DNA of 43,612 nt from an uncultured Desulfobacterium sp. (GCA_900258555.1 LT984855.1:953993-997604); one strand, 5' to 3'; counted from the first letter of the stretch, positions 24,126 to 33,425 are shown. Notes: generated from the letters alone by a model not told the origin. Program-made: numbers and translations.

Positions 24126-24875
24126 CTACGCGGGTTGAATTTTTTCCCTGAAATTTTCAATCTGATCAGCATCACCCATCACTGCTACTTTATCACCATT
24201 GGTAAAGCAATAGTCTACGTCGGGATTAGAAAGCACCCTGTCATTGTTTATTATTCCCACCACGGAAACTCCGGTTTTGCTTCTTACCGCCAGATCCTTA
24301 ATTGTTCGGCCGATAAACGGGCTGTTTTCAGGGAGGGCAATCCATGTCAATTCCAACAGGTGCCTTGCCGGTTGCAGCAGAGAAAATGAGGTTGAATGGG
24401 AATTTACCTCATAGAGCGGGGCGTAAAATTCGTGGCGGACCTGATCTGTGAATTTTATCAGTTCTGCCGGTGGAATATTCAACAGGGACAAGGTCTGCCG
24501 AGTGATTTCCAGTCCTCCTTCGAACTCAGGATAGATAACGTTTTCAATTCCCAGTTCACGCAAGGTCTGCATCTGCTCCATCCCTTCTGTTCTGGCCACG
24601 ATATTTAACTGAGGCTTGATCTTCCGTGATTGAACGATGATATCTTTCGCAATGATCGCCAAAGGGGTCGTGATGACAAGCAATTTTGCACCTTCAACGT
24701 TGGCCGCCTCCAGGACTATCGGCTGGCCGGCGTCTCCATATACAGTGGGAAATCCCTTTTCTTTTAAGCTATCAATCTGCTGAAAATTGATCTCGATTAC
24801 CACAAACGGGACTCGAAGGATTTGTAAGACCTGCGCTACATAAGATCCTATTCTCCCCCCTCCTGCGATTACCAC
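24126..24875 (-). CDS. C-terminal half of a split KefB/YbaL-type antiporter (TrkA_N-TrkA_C)
   Basis: The 249-residue frame starts at a GTG inside the nucleotide-binding motif HVVIAGGGRIGSYVAQVL of a TrkA_N (RCK) domain and ends with a TrkA_C domain (FIGRTIKDLAVRSKTGVSVV, then NGDKVAVMGDADQI). The same frame is open further upstream (STIPERDINIPLNGLHD) until an inserted IS200-derived element. It therefore began as the regulatory half of the exchanger encoded at 25177-26436. Such RCK domains gate K+/H+ antiport in response to NAD(H) or other ligands. It might still be made as a separate subunit, but more likely the gene is broken. Confidence 0.75.
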   Translation of the reverse strand: MVIAGGGRIGSYVAQVLQILRVPFVVIEINFQQIDSLKEKGFPTVYGDAGQPIVLEAANVEGAKLLVITTPLAIIAKDIIVQSRKIKPQLNIVARTEGMEQMQTLRELGIENVIYPEFEGGLEITRQTLSLLNIPPAELIKFTDQVRHEFYAPLYEVNSHSTSFSLLQPARHLLELTWIALPENSPFIGRTIKDLAVRSKTGVSVVGIINNDRVLSNPDVDYCFTNGDKVAVMGDADQIENFREKIQPA

Positions 24876-24925
24876 ATGATCGTGAAGTCCGTTTAAAGGG
24901 ATATTAATGTCCCTTTCAGGGATGG

Positions 24926-25212
24926 TTGAAATCCCTCGCCTTTAGGCGAAGAAAAGTTAATACATGTCGCTATGCGACGTTATCAACTGGGTGCCCATAC
25001 CAAAACAGACCTCAAAGTCCACCAAATCTGGCTTCACAAATATCTGAAGCGCGGAATGGCTGGTGCGGTGGCGATACGGACTCGTGATGTTTTGCACGGA
25101 CGAAATGATCTAGCAATATTTTCAAAAGCAAGAAGGGGAGCCGATTCCTGATGATAGTCGATTTGAAATCGACCCCTCATAAAACCCCTCGACTTATAGT
25201 CGAGGGTGGTTT
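24926..25212 (+). mobile_element. Non-autonomous IS200/IS605-family derivative inserted in the antiporter gene
   Basis: The element is about 285 bp. Near its left end is the hairpin TCGCC-TTTA-GGCGA (24936-24949), and at its right end the hairpin CCCTCGAC-TTATA-GTCGAGGG (25186-25206), as in IS200/IS605 elements. A frame from 24972 encodes the TnpA N-terminus (MRRYQLGAHTKTDLKVHQIW). After an internal deletion the C-terminus ([16 protein letters not shown]) appears in another frame, ending at 25182. About 80 residues, including the catalytic Tyr region, are missing, so it can only move in trans. Insertion without target duplication is usual for this family; exact ends are estimates. Confidence 0.75.
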
Positions 25213-26436
25213 AGTTGTCTGGAGGGATTCATGCTTGAAGTGTCTTTTTCGAACTGCATAGATGGGAGTTGTCAGACCTGATATAAATGGAGTCAAAACC
25301 ATGGTGATAACCGCGGTGCTGAGCATTAGCGCATACAGTTCATTACTGATGGAATGGGTCTTAAGTCCCACCTTGGCCAGCACAAAAGAAAACTCCCCTA
25401 CCTGGAAGAGCCCCAGACCAACGGCAAGGGGAATGACATTGCCGTAACCGAACAACTTAGCCAGTGTTCCGAAAATTATCCCCTTGCCGATAATAATCAG
25501 CGAAACCAGCAGCAAGACCGTTTTCAGATTGGCAGCAATAAAGGCTGGATCAAGCAACATACCTATTGACACAAAGAAAAGCAGGCCGAATACATCACGC
25601 AATGGAATGATTTCACTCAGGGCCTGATGACCGTATTCGGATTCGCTCAAAACAATACCGGCCACAAAGGCGCCGAAGGCGAATGAAAGCCCGAAAAGAT
25701 ATGTTGCATACCCGACCCCCAGGCCTATGGCTGTTACCGCAAGCAAAAAGAGTTCCCGGGAATTCCACCTGGCAATGTAGGAAAAAAGCCTGGGGATGAT
25801 CTTTGTCCCGATATAAACCATCAGGGCAAGAAAGCAGGCGGCCTTTAAAGCAGCCCAGCCCAGCATGGGTAACCCCGTCGTCGGATTACTCAGTTGGGGC
25901 AGGATGATCATCAGAGGGATCACGGCCAGGTCCTGCACTATCAGCATACCGATCATAACATGGCTGGAAAGGGTGCCCAGCAGGCCCCGATTCATAAGGG
26001 TCTTTAAAATGATCATGGTGCTGGAGAGACTAATTAATGCCCCAACCCAGAGAGAGGCTATCTTCTCAAAACCAAGCCACCGGCCGATAGCGAACCCGCA
26101 GGCAATGGTCAGGAGCATCTGTATCGGAGTGCCGATTAATGCGATGTTGCGAACAACCAGAAGCTTTTTGAACGACAATTCCAGGCCAAGGGCGAAAAGC
26201 AACAGGGCCACCCCGATTTCTGCCAGCAATTCAATATCATGTATTTCTGTGACAGTAACTCCGCCTGTATAAGGGCCGACCACCACGCCCGCCAGGATAT
26301 AGCCGAGCACAAGTGGCTGTCTCAATTGTTGTGCAATCAGGCCTCCAAGTAATGCAGCCACAACTATGATTGCAATATCAGCGGTTATTCCCATAAAACA
26401 GACCTTGGCATTGATTCCCGCTAGGAAATTATGCAA
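25177..26436 (-). CDS. N-terminal half of a split KefB/YbaL-type cation/proton antiporter
   Basis: The 419-residue frame is the Na_H_Exchanger (CPA2) membrane domain with about 12 hydrophobic segments. It includes [76 protein letters not shown] and [18 protein letters not shown]. Its last 14 residues ([11 protein letters not shown] and neighbours) come from the right end of the inserted IS200-type element, which supplies the stop codon. Intact relatives continue into TrkA domains, here found at 24126. Without them, regulation of ion exchange would be lost. Confidence 0.8.
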   Translation of the reverse strand: MHNFLAGINAKVCFMGITADIAIIVVAALLGGLIAQQLRQPLVLGYILAGVVVGPYTGGVTVTEIHDIELLAEIGVALLLFALGLELSFKKLLVVRNIALIGTPIQMLLTIACGFAIGRWLGFEKIASLWVGALISLSSTMIILKTLMNRGLLGTLSSHVMIGMLIVQDLAVIPLMIILPQLSNPTTGLPMLGWAALKAACFLALMVYIGTKIIPRLFSYIARWNSRELFLLAVTAIGLGVGYATYLFGLSFAFGAFVAGIVLSESEYGHQALSEIIPLRDVFGLLFFVSIGMLLDPAFIAANLKTVLLLVSLIIIGKGIIFGTLAKLFGYGNVIPLAVGLGLFQVGEFSFVLAKVGLKTHSISNELYALMLSTAVITMVLTPFISGLTTPIYAVRKRHFKHESLQTTKPPSTISRGVL

Positions 26437-26603
26437 AAACTTAAAAAAAGGGTTATACCGAAAAGATAGCTAATATATTTAAATTTACCCCTTATTGCAA
26501 CCCCTTGGCTAAAAACTTGAATACACACCTCAGAGCCACATTGCTTTTTTATGGCGAATACCTGGAAATATCTTGATTATTAGCATGTCTTAATACAACC
26601 TAA
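26437..26603 (+). other. Intergenic DNA without recognised features
   Basis: AT-rich DNA between the antiporter start and a transporter remnant. I see no gene, hairpin or clear promoter here. Confidence 0.3.
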
Positions 26604-26861
26604 AAGTCACAGGATGCAGACCTGATTATCACAGGTTTCAGGGGCGAGGCTGTCAGGAAATTGAAGAGGGACCTTTTCAGCGGCTATGACGGGGTGGGCA
26701 ATATTCTCTTTGTAAATACAAAAAAGGAAATTGACATCCTCCCTGCTGAAAAAGAAACAACCATTAGAAATGGAGAGGAGCAGAAAGAGACATCAGACAA
26801 TATTACAGGTGCAATTGAAAACAATACCAGCCAGAAAAACGATGAGAGTAATCAGGTCTGA
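26604..26861 (+). pseudogene. C-terminal remnant, tentatively of an SLC12-like permease
   Basis: An 85-codon frame lacking a start follows a stop at 26601. It reads SQDADLIITGFRGEAVRKLK, then GYDGVGNILFVNTKKEIDIL and a charged tail. The arrangement 'aDLii.GfR... GYd..gniLfVnt.keIdi' resembles the cytoplasmic tail of bacterial cation-chloride cotransporter-like permeases. That resemblance is from memory and tentative. The N-terminal membrane part is absent. An internal ATG at 26661 could produce a 66-residue peptide, but I regard the whole as a remnant. Confidence 0.35.
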
Positions 26862-26909
26862 TATTGGTTTTTACAAGTTCGGCATCAACACCCAAAAGGA
26901 GGAAATCCA

Positions 26910-28118
26910 ATGGCTGATTTTTATCAAACCGGAATAGTGGCCACACTGCACCGCTTGGGAGACGGTGGAACCGAAAAGATTATGGAGGATTTGATAGAAT
27001 ATAGCCGTCATCGGCCTGTTGCCCTGGTATTGCCGTCCCTTGGATCGGAATTGGAACAGCCCGCTCTTCACGGAGTTGTAAAGGAATTGAAAAAGGCCCT
27101 TTTCATCAAACAGATTATCCTTTCCATGAACCGTACTGATGAAAAGCAGTTTCGCCAGGCAAAAGATCTTTTAGGAGAGCTCCCGCAAGAGTCCACCATT
27201 GTGTGGAATTCCGGTACCCGCATCCAAGCGGTTTTTGAGAAGTTAACAGAAAGCGGCCTTGAGATCGGAGAAGATGGAAAGGGGCGGAACTGCTGGATGG
27301 CCTATGGCTATATTCTGGCATGTGAACAATGCGATGTTATTGCATTGCACGACTGCGATATTTTGAATTACAGTCATGAGTTAGTTGCAAGGCTTTGCTA
27401 TCCTGTGGTCAATCCATCAATTGATTTTGAATTCTGTAAGGGGTATTACGCCCGCGTTTCCGACAGGATGCACGGCCGCGTCACCCGTTTACTGTTCACG
27501 CCTTTAATCCGTGCCTTATGGCAGATCGTCGGCTATCAGCGTATCCTCCATTTTTTTGACAGCTTTCGCTATCCTCTGTCCGGAGAATTCGCCATGAAGA
27601 CAGATCTGGCCCGTATTAACAGGATTCCGAACGACTGGGGACTGGAAGTCGGAATACTCTCAGAAATCTATCGCAATTGTGCACTCCAACGGGTTTGTCA
27701 GGTGGATATATGCGACAATTATGAGCATAAACATCAGGAGCTATCCCATGATGACCATCAAAAGGGATTAATGCGAATGACCCTGGATATAACAAAGGCC
27801 CTGTTTCGCGTTCTGGCGGCCGAAGGCATGCTTTTGACACATGGAATACTCAATACCCTACTATCTGCATATGTAAGGACCGCCGAGGATACAATCACCA
27901 GGTACAGCGCTGATGCCAAGATCAATGGCCTGTTTTTCGAAAGGCATGAAGAAGAGATGGCAGTCCACGCCTTCGTGGAGGCAATCAGAATTGCCGCGCA
28001 GAATTTTATGGAAGACCCCCTTGGGGCGCCCCAGATTTCCAATTGGAAACGAGTCACCTCAGCCTTACCGAATTTTCTGGAGGAACTTAAGTGTGCAGTT
28101 GACGAAGACAATGCGTAA
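26910..28118 (+). CDS. gpgS: Glucosyl-3-phosphoglycerate synthase-like glycosyltransferase
   Basis: The 402-residue GT-A protein resembles GpgS-type synthases, which transfer glucose from a nucleotide sugar to 3-phosphoglycerate. Visible features are GIVATLHRLGDG at the nucleotide-binding start, a long variable helix, the metal-binding D-x-D motif in ALHDCDI (148-150) and a conserved block PLSGEFAMKTDLARINRIPN followed by DWGLEVGILSEIY. It has an AAAGGAGG ribosome binding site. The next gene, nine bases on, encodes a glycosyl-phosphoglycerate phosphatase, so the pair should make glucosylglycerate (or mannosylglycerate), a solute used against salt stress. The choice of sugar is inferred from family resemblance. 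Confidence 0.8.
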   Translation: MADFYQTGIVATLHRLGDGGTEKIMEDLIEYSRHRPVALVLPSLGSELEQPALHGVVKELKKALFIKQIILSMNRTDEKQFRQAKDLLGELPQESTIVWNSGTRIQAVFEKLTESGLEIGEDGKGRNCWMAYGYILACEQCDVIALHDCDILNYSHELVARLCYPVVNPSIDFEFCKGYYARVSDRMHGRVTRLLFTPLIRALWQIVGYQRILHFFDSFRYPLSGEFAMKTDLARINRIPNDWGLEVGILSEIYRNCALQRVCQVDICDNYEHKHQELSHDDHQKGLMRMTLDITKALFRVLAAEGMLLTHGILNTLLSAYVRTAEDTITRYSADAKINGLFFERHEEEMAVHAFVEAIRIAAQNFMEDPLGAPQISNWKRVTSALPNFLEELKCAVDEDNA

Positions 28119-28141
28119 TAAGGGCCTTGAGTATAATCAAC

Positions 28142-28987
28142 ATGCTTTTAAAAAACAATAATAGACAATTTGTTATATTCAGCGATATTGACGGTACATT
28201 TCTCGATCATTTTTCTTACTCTTTTGAGGCCCTTCTTCCCGCACTCCGGGTAGTAAAGGATAATAAAATTCCATTGGTCTTCTGTTCAAGCAAGACCCGT
28301 AAGGAAATAGAGGCACTGCGCAGAGAGACCGGCATTCAAGATCCTTTCATTGTGGAAAACGGCGGGGCAATTTTCCTGCCGGATGATTATTTCGACTTTG
28401 ATGTAGAAAACGCCGTGCACAAAGATTCTTACTCAATAATCGAGCTTGGGGTATCATATGATAAACTTGTGGATGTATTACACAGGTGTTCCGATGCAGC
28501 CGGTGCGCCCGTTATGGGTTTTTCAGATATGACGGTTGAGCAGGTTGCAGAGGAATGCGGCCTTCCCTTGCCACAGGCGGAGTTGGCAAGGCAACGTGAA
28601 TATGATGAGCCTTTTAAAATCCTTACGGAAGAACCTGCAGTTATCTCCAGGCTGGAATCTTTAATCGTCCAGAACGGATTTCGATGTCTGCGCGGAGGAA
28701 GGTTCTTTCATATAACGGGCAGTAATGACAAAGGGCTTGCGGTTTCTAAGATGACTGAGCTTCTCGAAAAAGCTTATGGCCCCATTATCTCAATTGGAAT
28801 AGGCGATAGCAGAAATGACCTTGAGATGCTTTTAAATGTCCGTGTTCCTATCATCGTGAAAAGATTTCACGGAGAGCATGATCAGGATATCCTGGCGCGA
28901 ATTCCGAATATCAATCTGGCTGATCATATCGGTCCTGCTGGATGGAATGAAATGGTATTAAAGGCTTTGGCCCAAATCCACTGTTAG
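28142..28987 (+). CDS. Mannosyl/glucosyl-3-phosphoglycerate phosphatase
   Basis: This HAD-superfamily protein of about 281 residues has motif I FSDIDGTFLD (Asp15 nucleophile, Asp17), motif II VFCSSKTRKEIEAL, the MPGP-family block PFIVENGGAIFLP, and motif IV ISIGIGDSRNDLEML. It removes the phosphate from the glycosyl-phosphoglycerate made by the preceding enzyme, giving the compatible solute. The frame is open from a TTG at 28127; the ATG used here directly precedes the usual N-terminus. Confidence 0.85.
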   Translation: MLLKNNNRQFVIFSDIDGTFLDHFSYSFEALLPALRVVKDNKIPLVFCSSKTRKEIEALRRETGIQDPFIVENGGAIFLPDDYFDFDVENAVHKDSYSIIELGVSYDKLVDVLHRCSDAAGAPVMGFSDMTVEQVAEECGLPLPQAELARQREYDEPFKILTEEPAVISRLESLIVQNGFRCLRGGRFFHITGSNDKGLAVSKMTELLEKAYGPIISIGIGDSRNDLEMLLNVRVPIIVKRFHGEHDQDILARIPNINLADHIGPAGWNEMVLKALAQIHC

Positions 28988-29030
28988 TTCAAGGACATCC
29001 TTACCTGCCATACAGAAAAGGCAAGGAAAC

Positions 29031-29172
29031 ATGATTTTCTATAACAAGACGCTGACCCAGAACTTTATGGCCAATCTGTTGGGTAATGCACCACAATGGG
29101 TATAAACTATGTATCGTCGCCTTTCTGGATGCGCTTACAATTATGGAAATCGGTCTTGTGAGTCAAGGCTAA
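29031..29172 (+). pseudogene. nhaB Na+/H+ antiporter remnant with large internal deletion
   Basis: A start codon with AAGGAA upstream opens MIFYNKTLTQNFMANLLGNA-PQW, like the N-terminus of NhaB (NFLGNAPxWYK), and stops after 18 residues. In another frame directly afterwards comes VAFLDALTIMEIGLVSQG, which resembles the NhaB segment around SAFLDALTVVAV. Well over a hundred residues between the two pieces are gone. The match rests on two short but characteristic motifs in the right order. Confidence 0.5.
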
Positions 29173-29517
29173 ACGGCATTCATTAGTATACCGTCCGAGA
29201 TTGGCTATTATTACCACATTAAGAGTAAGGCTCAAACCTCTCAAGACCGTAAGTTGGGGGCATAATGATCCCTTGCCAAAAAAACTTGACAGCAGGGGAT
29301 CTTGCTGGTTTATAGTTGCGGATATTGTATTTATACTGTCGGGTCTGGAGATGGCAACCATCTCTAGAGGGTAGCTTTCTTAGACATTATATATATTGCT
29401 AAGAAGGCTGGATTGTCGGGCCACAATCTGAGCGATCAGTTTGTGGCTTTTTTTGTCTTAGGCAAAACGCAATACATAAAAATTTCTATTGACATGGTAA
29501 ACCACCACGGGGCGGCC
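29173..29517 (+). other. Intergenic DNA before the OpgC-like gene
   Basis: No gene is supported here. TTGACA at about 29288 is followed after 18-19 bases by TTATAGT, a possible promoter for the OpgC-like gene. The hexamers GGATTG and GGCTTTT further on give no clear structure. A minus-strand frame at 29107-29361 has no recognisable motif. Confidence 0.3.
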
Positions 29518-30954
29518 ATGAATTTCTTTGCGGATATCCTGCGCAACCTTTCGCGTTTTAAGAGAATATTCCCCGCGTTCAGTATACTTCCTGTCTCAGA
29601 AAAGCACTGCCGGACCAGGGAGCCGGGCGCTCAATCTAACCGGACAGGGAGGGATCACGTTATTGACCTCTGGCGCGGCCTTGCGCTGATCAACATGGCG
29701 TGGGTGCATCTGGTCGGAAACCAAATAGGAGCAGGCAGCACGCTTGAGGCCTGGATCGGGGAACATCTGCGTTTTGCAGCAGGGGCCTTTGTATTTATCG
29801 CAGGCCTGAGCGTCGCCAAGGTGTTCGGAAAAGCCCTAGACCGGGGCGGACTGGAAGGCAGGGCGGCGCGCGCCTGGCTGTTTCGACGCGCTTTGCTTCT
29901 GCTCGTAATTGACCGGGCACTCGCGGTCGCAATGGGAATAATCAGTCGTTGGCGTATGTTTCTGCCCGGGGGTGAAGATCCGCAGGCACCCCTGTGGCCA
30001 TTAGCTGTGTTCGGGGAGGCAGGCGTCACTGGCGGGCTCCTATGCTTATATGCGCTGTTACTCGGCTTTACTCCTGCACTGGCAGCGATCAAACGACGTT
30101 GCGGGATCAGTATTGTCATCGCGTTAAGCATAACCTTGTATATCGCCGCTCAATATGCTGACCGGATATTTCACTGGCCTCCCTGGACCTTTCCGGTTGC
30201 ATTCTGGCAGCCGTTTTTTGTGGCGGGCTTTCTTTCAACGCCAGTTTTTCTGCGTATCCGTGAGGGTAGCACAGGCCGGATGGCAATGTGGGCCGCAGTA
30301 TCAACTGTGGCGTTTTTTGCGCTTTTGGTGGCACGGCGCTATGGGACTGTAACAGGCTGGGACTTCACAAAGGTACCTTTGCGGCCTGCCGAACTCCTGC
30401 GCTATGCGATCACGATTCAATTTGTGTTTGCATGGTCTATGCTCGCATATGAGCATGTTCCTGTCCTGCGCCGGATGGCAGGATGTTTCTGCCTTTGCGG
30501 CCGGTATAGTCTGTTGGTCTATTCAGCTCACCTGTTTATTGAGGTGCCGATCGTGGAATTCGCCTTGACCATAGGCATGTCGCCAGCCGGTGCGAGCATG
30601 CTCCTTGTCCTGGATGCGGCTGCTTTGGTATTGGTCGCGGCGGCGCAGCGTGTCGGACAACGCGCCGCTATGCCGGGGATTGTACGGGCCGGAGCGCGCC
30701 TATGGCTGCCGAGGCCCGCTATCGTCGCAATCGCCTGTGTGCTCGCATCGGCCCAATCACTGCGGGCAATTCAGATTCTGTCTCCGTCCGTCCTCCAATT
30801 ACAAGCGATAGTGGATGAGCCATTTGATCCCAATGCAGAGGCTTCCGACAGTGTTGAACCGGCCTCTGACGATGAGATAAATCCTGAACCCTTTGAAATT
30901 CCGGATGAAGCGCCGATACCCGAATCACCTATTGCAGAGACCCTGGACGCCTGA
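29518..30954 (+). CDS. OpgC-like integral membrane acyltransferase
   Basis: From the chosen ATG the protein has 478 residues; the frame is open to a TTG at 29413 and an ATG at 29494. The OpgC domain starts at about residue 45 (RDHVIDLWRGLALINMAWVH) and has about ten hydrophobic segments to residue 430, including GAFVFIAGLSVAKVFGKAL, RRALLLLVIDRALA and LCGRYSLLVYSAHLFIEVPI. The C-terminal tail is very acidic and Pro-rich. In other bacteria OpgC succinylates osmoregulated periplasmic glucans. No glucan synthase gene (opgGH) is near, so the substrate is unknown. The coding sequence is clearly richer in G+C than its surroundings, a possible sign of transfer. Confidence 0.75.
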   Translation: MNFFADILRNLSRFKRIFPAFSILPVSEKHCRTREPGAQSNRTGRDHVIDLWRGLALINMAWVHLVGNQIGAGSTLEAWIGEHLRFAAGAFVFIAGLSVAKVFGKALDRGGLEGRAARAWLFRRALLLLVIDRALAVAMGIISRWRMFLPGGEDPQAPLWPLAVFGEAGVTGGLLCLYALLLGFTPALAAIKRRCGISIVIALSITLYIAAQYADRIFHWPPWTFPVAFWQPFFVAGFLSTPVFLRIREGSTGRMAMWAAVSTVAFFALLVARRYGTVTGWDFTKVPLRPAELLRYAITIQFVFAWSMLAYEHVPVLRRMAGCFCLCGRYSLLVYSAHLFIEVPIVEFALTIGMSPAGASMLLVLDAAALVLVAAAQRVGQRAAMPGIVRAGARLWLPRPAIVAIACVLASAQSLRAIQILSPSVLQLQAIVDEPFDPNAEASDSVEPASDDEINPEPFEIPDEAPIPESPIAETLDA

Positions 30955-30978
30955 TTTGGAAATAAGCAAAAAGAAATA

Positions 30979-31485
30979 ATGAGGTTAATGTTCGAAAGAC
31001 CAATCAGATACTACTACTTGCGATTCATTCGCCTCAAAGGCGAGCCTAACGAACTAGCTGCCGGGATGGCGTTTGGAGTCTTCAGCGGCATGATGCCGAT
31101 TCTGCCTTTTCAGATTGCACTGGCAGTCTCCTTGAGCCTCCTTTTTAAAGGCAGCAAGATAACAGCAGCCCTGGGCACCTGGGTTAGCAATCCTTTAAAC
31201 TGGTACTTTCTATACTACTACAGCTATAAACTGGGTGCATTCATATTGCGGCTTCCAGAGCAGAATGCGATATTTTCTTCCGTTATGATGGCCATTCGAT
31301 CCGGCGAAGACGCAATGGCTATTGCGGGCAAAATCACCGAGGCAGGGGGATTTGTCATTCCAGCCTTTCTTGTGGGAGGGCTGGTGATGGGCACTGCTGC
31401 CGCCTTACCGTCTTATTTCATTTTCTTACGAATTTTCAGATGCATAAGGCACTGGCGTGAAGCAAGAAAAAGAATCAGGAATTGA
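30979..31485 (+). CDS. DUF2062 membrane protein
   Basis: The 168-residue protein has the DUF2062 pattern: GEPNELAAGMAFGVFSGMMP, then PFQIALAVSLSLLFKGSKIT and GTWVSNPLNWYFLYYYSYKL, and a final membrane segment. The family is found in many Gram-negative bacteria, sometimes beside glycosyltransferases or envelope genes, and has no established function. It follows the OpgC-like gene by 24 bases and is probably cotranscribed with it. Confidence 0.85.
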   Translation: MRLMFERPIRYYYLRFIRLKGEPNELAAGMAFGVFSGMMPILPFQIALAVSLSLLFKGSKITAALGTWVSNPLNWYFLYYYSYKLGAFILRLPEQNAIFSSVMMAIRSGEDAMAIAGKITEAGGFVIPAFLVGGLVMGTAAALPSYFIFLRIFRCIRHWREARKRIRN

Positions 31486-31570
31486 CGCCGGCAATCCTTA
31501 TGTAACCATAAAAGGAAAAGTGAGATATAGAAATAACCTGAACACTGAATGCAACAGGCAGTACATAAGT

Positions 31571-32578
31571 ATGAAGGCACGCAATAAACTCTATTTCTCC
31601 GTTATCGTTATATCACCTTTCGTGATCACATGGATGCACCATTGGCTTTACAAAGGGTACTCTCCTCCCATCGTTCTGGAGGAGATTTACTACGTTCCTC
31701 TTTTTTTGGGGATTTTCCGGTACGGTCTCAAGGGTGCACTTTGGACTTACGGGCTTGTCTCAGTGGCATACCTTCCATTTTTCTTTGGGGTGTGGGCCAC
31801 CACGTGGCTAACAGTATTGGATCGGTGCCTGCATCTGCTCTTTTCAGGAATCTTCGCCTTTCTTGCAGGATTCCTCATTAGTCGCGAGAGGCGACGCCAA
31901 AGACAGACCGAAAAAGACCGATATCTTGCAGGCCTCGGGCAGGTTGTAACGACGATCGTTCACGACCTGAAAAACCCACTGATCACCATCTCGGCTTTTG
32001 CCAAACGCATCCACGAGGGCAAAGGTGATGAGGGCAGAGCCGTACATGCCATCTGGGATTCCGCTCAAAAAATGCAAAACATCGTTGAAAGCACACTGGA
32101 CTTTGCTAGACCGATTCACCTGGACATCAAAGAGGAGGATCTTACATGCCTCATGAACCGGGTATTTCATTCCTGCAAGATAAAAGCCGAACAAAGCGGG
32201 GTGACCATTTCTCTGAAGGTATCCGGTGAGCCACTAATTATAGCAATAGATAGCCGGAATATGGAAAGGGCGCTCTCGAATCTGGTTGACAATTCCATTG
32301 AGGCATCCAGAGTGGGACAGGGTGTCGTCATCAGCGCTGAAAAAGGGACTGACCATTTTGTCATAAAGGTCACCGATACGGGGATGGGCATGGATCGGGA
32401 AGTCCTGGAAAATGTTTTTGTTCCGTTCTACACGAAAAAGCGCAAAGGCACCGGGCTCGGAATGGCTATAGCGAAAAAAATCGTCGAAGGGCATTCCGGC
32501 AAAATCACCATCGAGAGCCTTGTCGGGCATGGCACGGAAGTCATCGTGGAGTTGCCTTCCCAGCCCTTACCCAAGTAG
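31571..32578 (+). CDS. Orphan membrane histidine kinase
   Basis: The protein has about 335 residues. Four hydrophobic segments (about 7-110) form a small membrane sensor with no periplasmic domain. A HisKA domain follows with the phosphorylated His131 in TIVHDLKNPLI. The HATPase domain has the N box LVDNSIEAS, G1 DTGMGMD, F box FVPFYTKK and G2 GTGLGMAIAKKIVEGH. No response regulator lies next to it. The frame is open from 31457, but the ATG at 31571 is followed directly by the first membrane segment. Confidence 0.88.
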   Translation: MKARNKLYFSVIVISPFVITWMHHWLYKGYSPPIVLEEIYYVPLFLGIFRYGLKGALWTYGLVSVAYLPFFFGVWATTWLTVLDRCLHLLFSGIFAFLAGFLISRERRRQRQTEKDRYLAGLGQVVTTIVHDLKNPLITISAFAKRIHEGKGDEGRAVHAIWDSAQKMQNIVESTLDFARPIHLDIKEEDLTCLMNRVFHSCKIKAEQSGVTISLKVSGEPLIIAIDSRNMERALSNLVDNSIEASRVGQGVVISAEKGTDHFVIKVTDTGMGMDREVLENVFVPFYTKKRKGTGLGMAIAKKIVEGHSGKITIESLVGHGTEVIVELPSQPLPK

Positions 32579-32762
32579 GTGCTTATTCCAATGTTTATCT
32601 TAAACAATGCAAAGGATGTTTATGGATGAAGGTCATTGTCTTTGCGCTGCTATTTGCTATCGGCCTTCTCAAAAATAATGATTCAAGCATTTGATTGATA
32701 ATGAATTAATATGAAGCCTACTTTCCTATAACCAACCTAACTCGGCAAATAGTGAGGTAATT
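32579..32762 (+). other. Intergenic DNA with a 22-codon hydrophobic frame
   Basis: A short frame at 32626-32694 encodes MKVIVFALLFAIGLLKNNDS and two further residues. It may be the leftover signal peptide of a lost gene, and I would not call it a gene. A GAGGTAA ribosome binding site for the next gene is at the end. Confidence 0.25.
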
Positions 32763-33425
32763 TTGTTAAGCGAAATAAGACAAACAGCCAGGCTAAGGTA
32801 TAAGGTGTTTTTTCCTCCCGAACATACGCCGGCAGATAAGATACCCCTACTCTTTTTTCTTCATGGATCCGGCGAACATACCGGCAATGTGACAATAGAT
32901 CAGGCAATTGCGAGATATGGACCTCTGAAAAATGATCAATACACCCAAAAAGCAGTCGGAGATCGATTTATTATCGTATTTCCTCAGTTGCCTGCTCCAG
33001 GGGGAAATATATGGGGCGCTTATGATTATGATATCATAGAGATCGTGGAAGAAGCCTGGAATAAGTACGGCGTGGATGTTAAAAGAACATATCTGACAGG
33101 CTTCAGCTTTGGCGGCAATGGTGTACTTAGCATCGCATCAAAGCAGCCTGACATCTGGGCCGCACTCTGGCCGGTTGACCCCACTCAAAGACCATTACCA
33201 AAATTGAAACTGCCAATGTGGTTGAGTCTTGGAGAGCGATCCAGAGGCAAAGATGCTGAGATGACACTCAGAAGGTTGGGATTTCAGGAGGTGAAAAAAG
33301 AAAATAACGACCCAAACGGTACACATCTATATGCAGACTATGGAGAGAACCATTTAGAAACCGGCGAGTCAGCATACAGAGATAATAGAATCTACAATTG
33401 GCTGCTTAACAATCGGCAACAATAG
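32763..33425 (+). CDS. Alpha/beta-hydrolase, esterase/PHB-depolymerase-like
   Basis: The 220-residue protein contains the strand and oxyanion segment PLLFFLHGSGEHTG (about 28-41), the nucleophile elbow GFSFGG with Ser115, and a C-terminal catalytic His candidate in GENHLETG (His197). This is the dienelactone-hydrolase/phospholipase-carboxylesterase type of small esterase. It starts at a TTG with GAGG eight bases upstream; no ATG is available near the N-terminus. No signal peptide is evident, so it probably acts in the cytoplasm. The substrate is unknown. Confidence 0.75.
   Translation: MLSEIRQTARLRYKVFFPPEHTPADKIPLLFFLHGSGEHTGNVTIDQAIARYGPLKNDQYTQKAVGDRFIIVFPQLPAPGGNIWGAYDYDIIEIVEEAWNKYGVDVKRTYLTGFSFGGNGVLSIASKQPDIWAALWPVDPTQRPLPKLKLPMWLSLGERSRGKDAEMTLRRLGFQEVKKENNDPNGTHLYADYGENHLETGESAYRDNRIYNWLLNNRQQ

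Noticed and set aside
24972-25151. A 59-codon TnpA-like frame as a functional gene
   Set aside because: It lacks the catalytic middle and true C-terminus of TnpA. The real C-terminal codons follow in another frame.
29107-29361. An 84-codon minus-strand frame between the phosphatase and OpgC-like genes
   Set aside because: No recognisable motif. Part of it overlaps the nhaB remnant on the plus strand.
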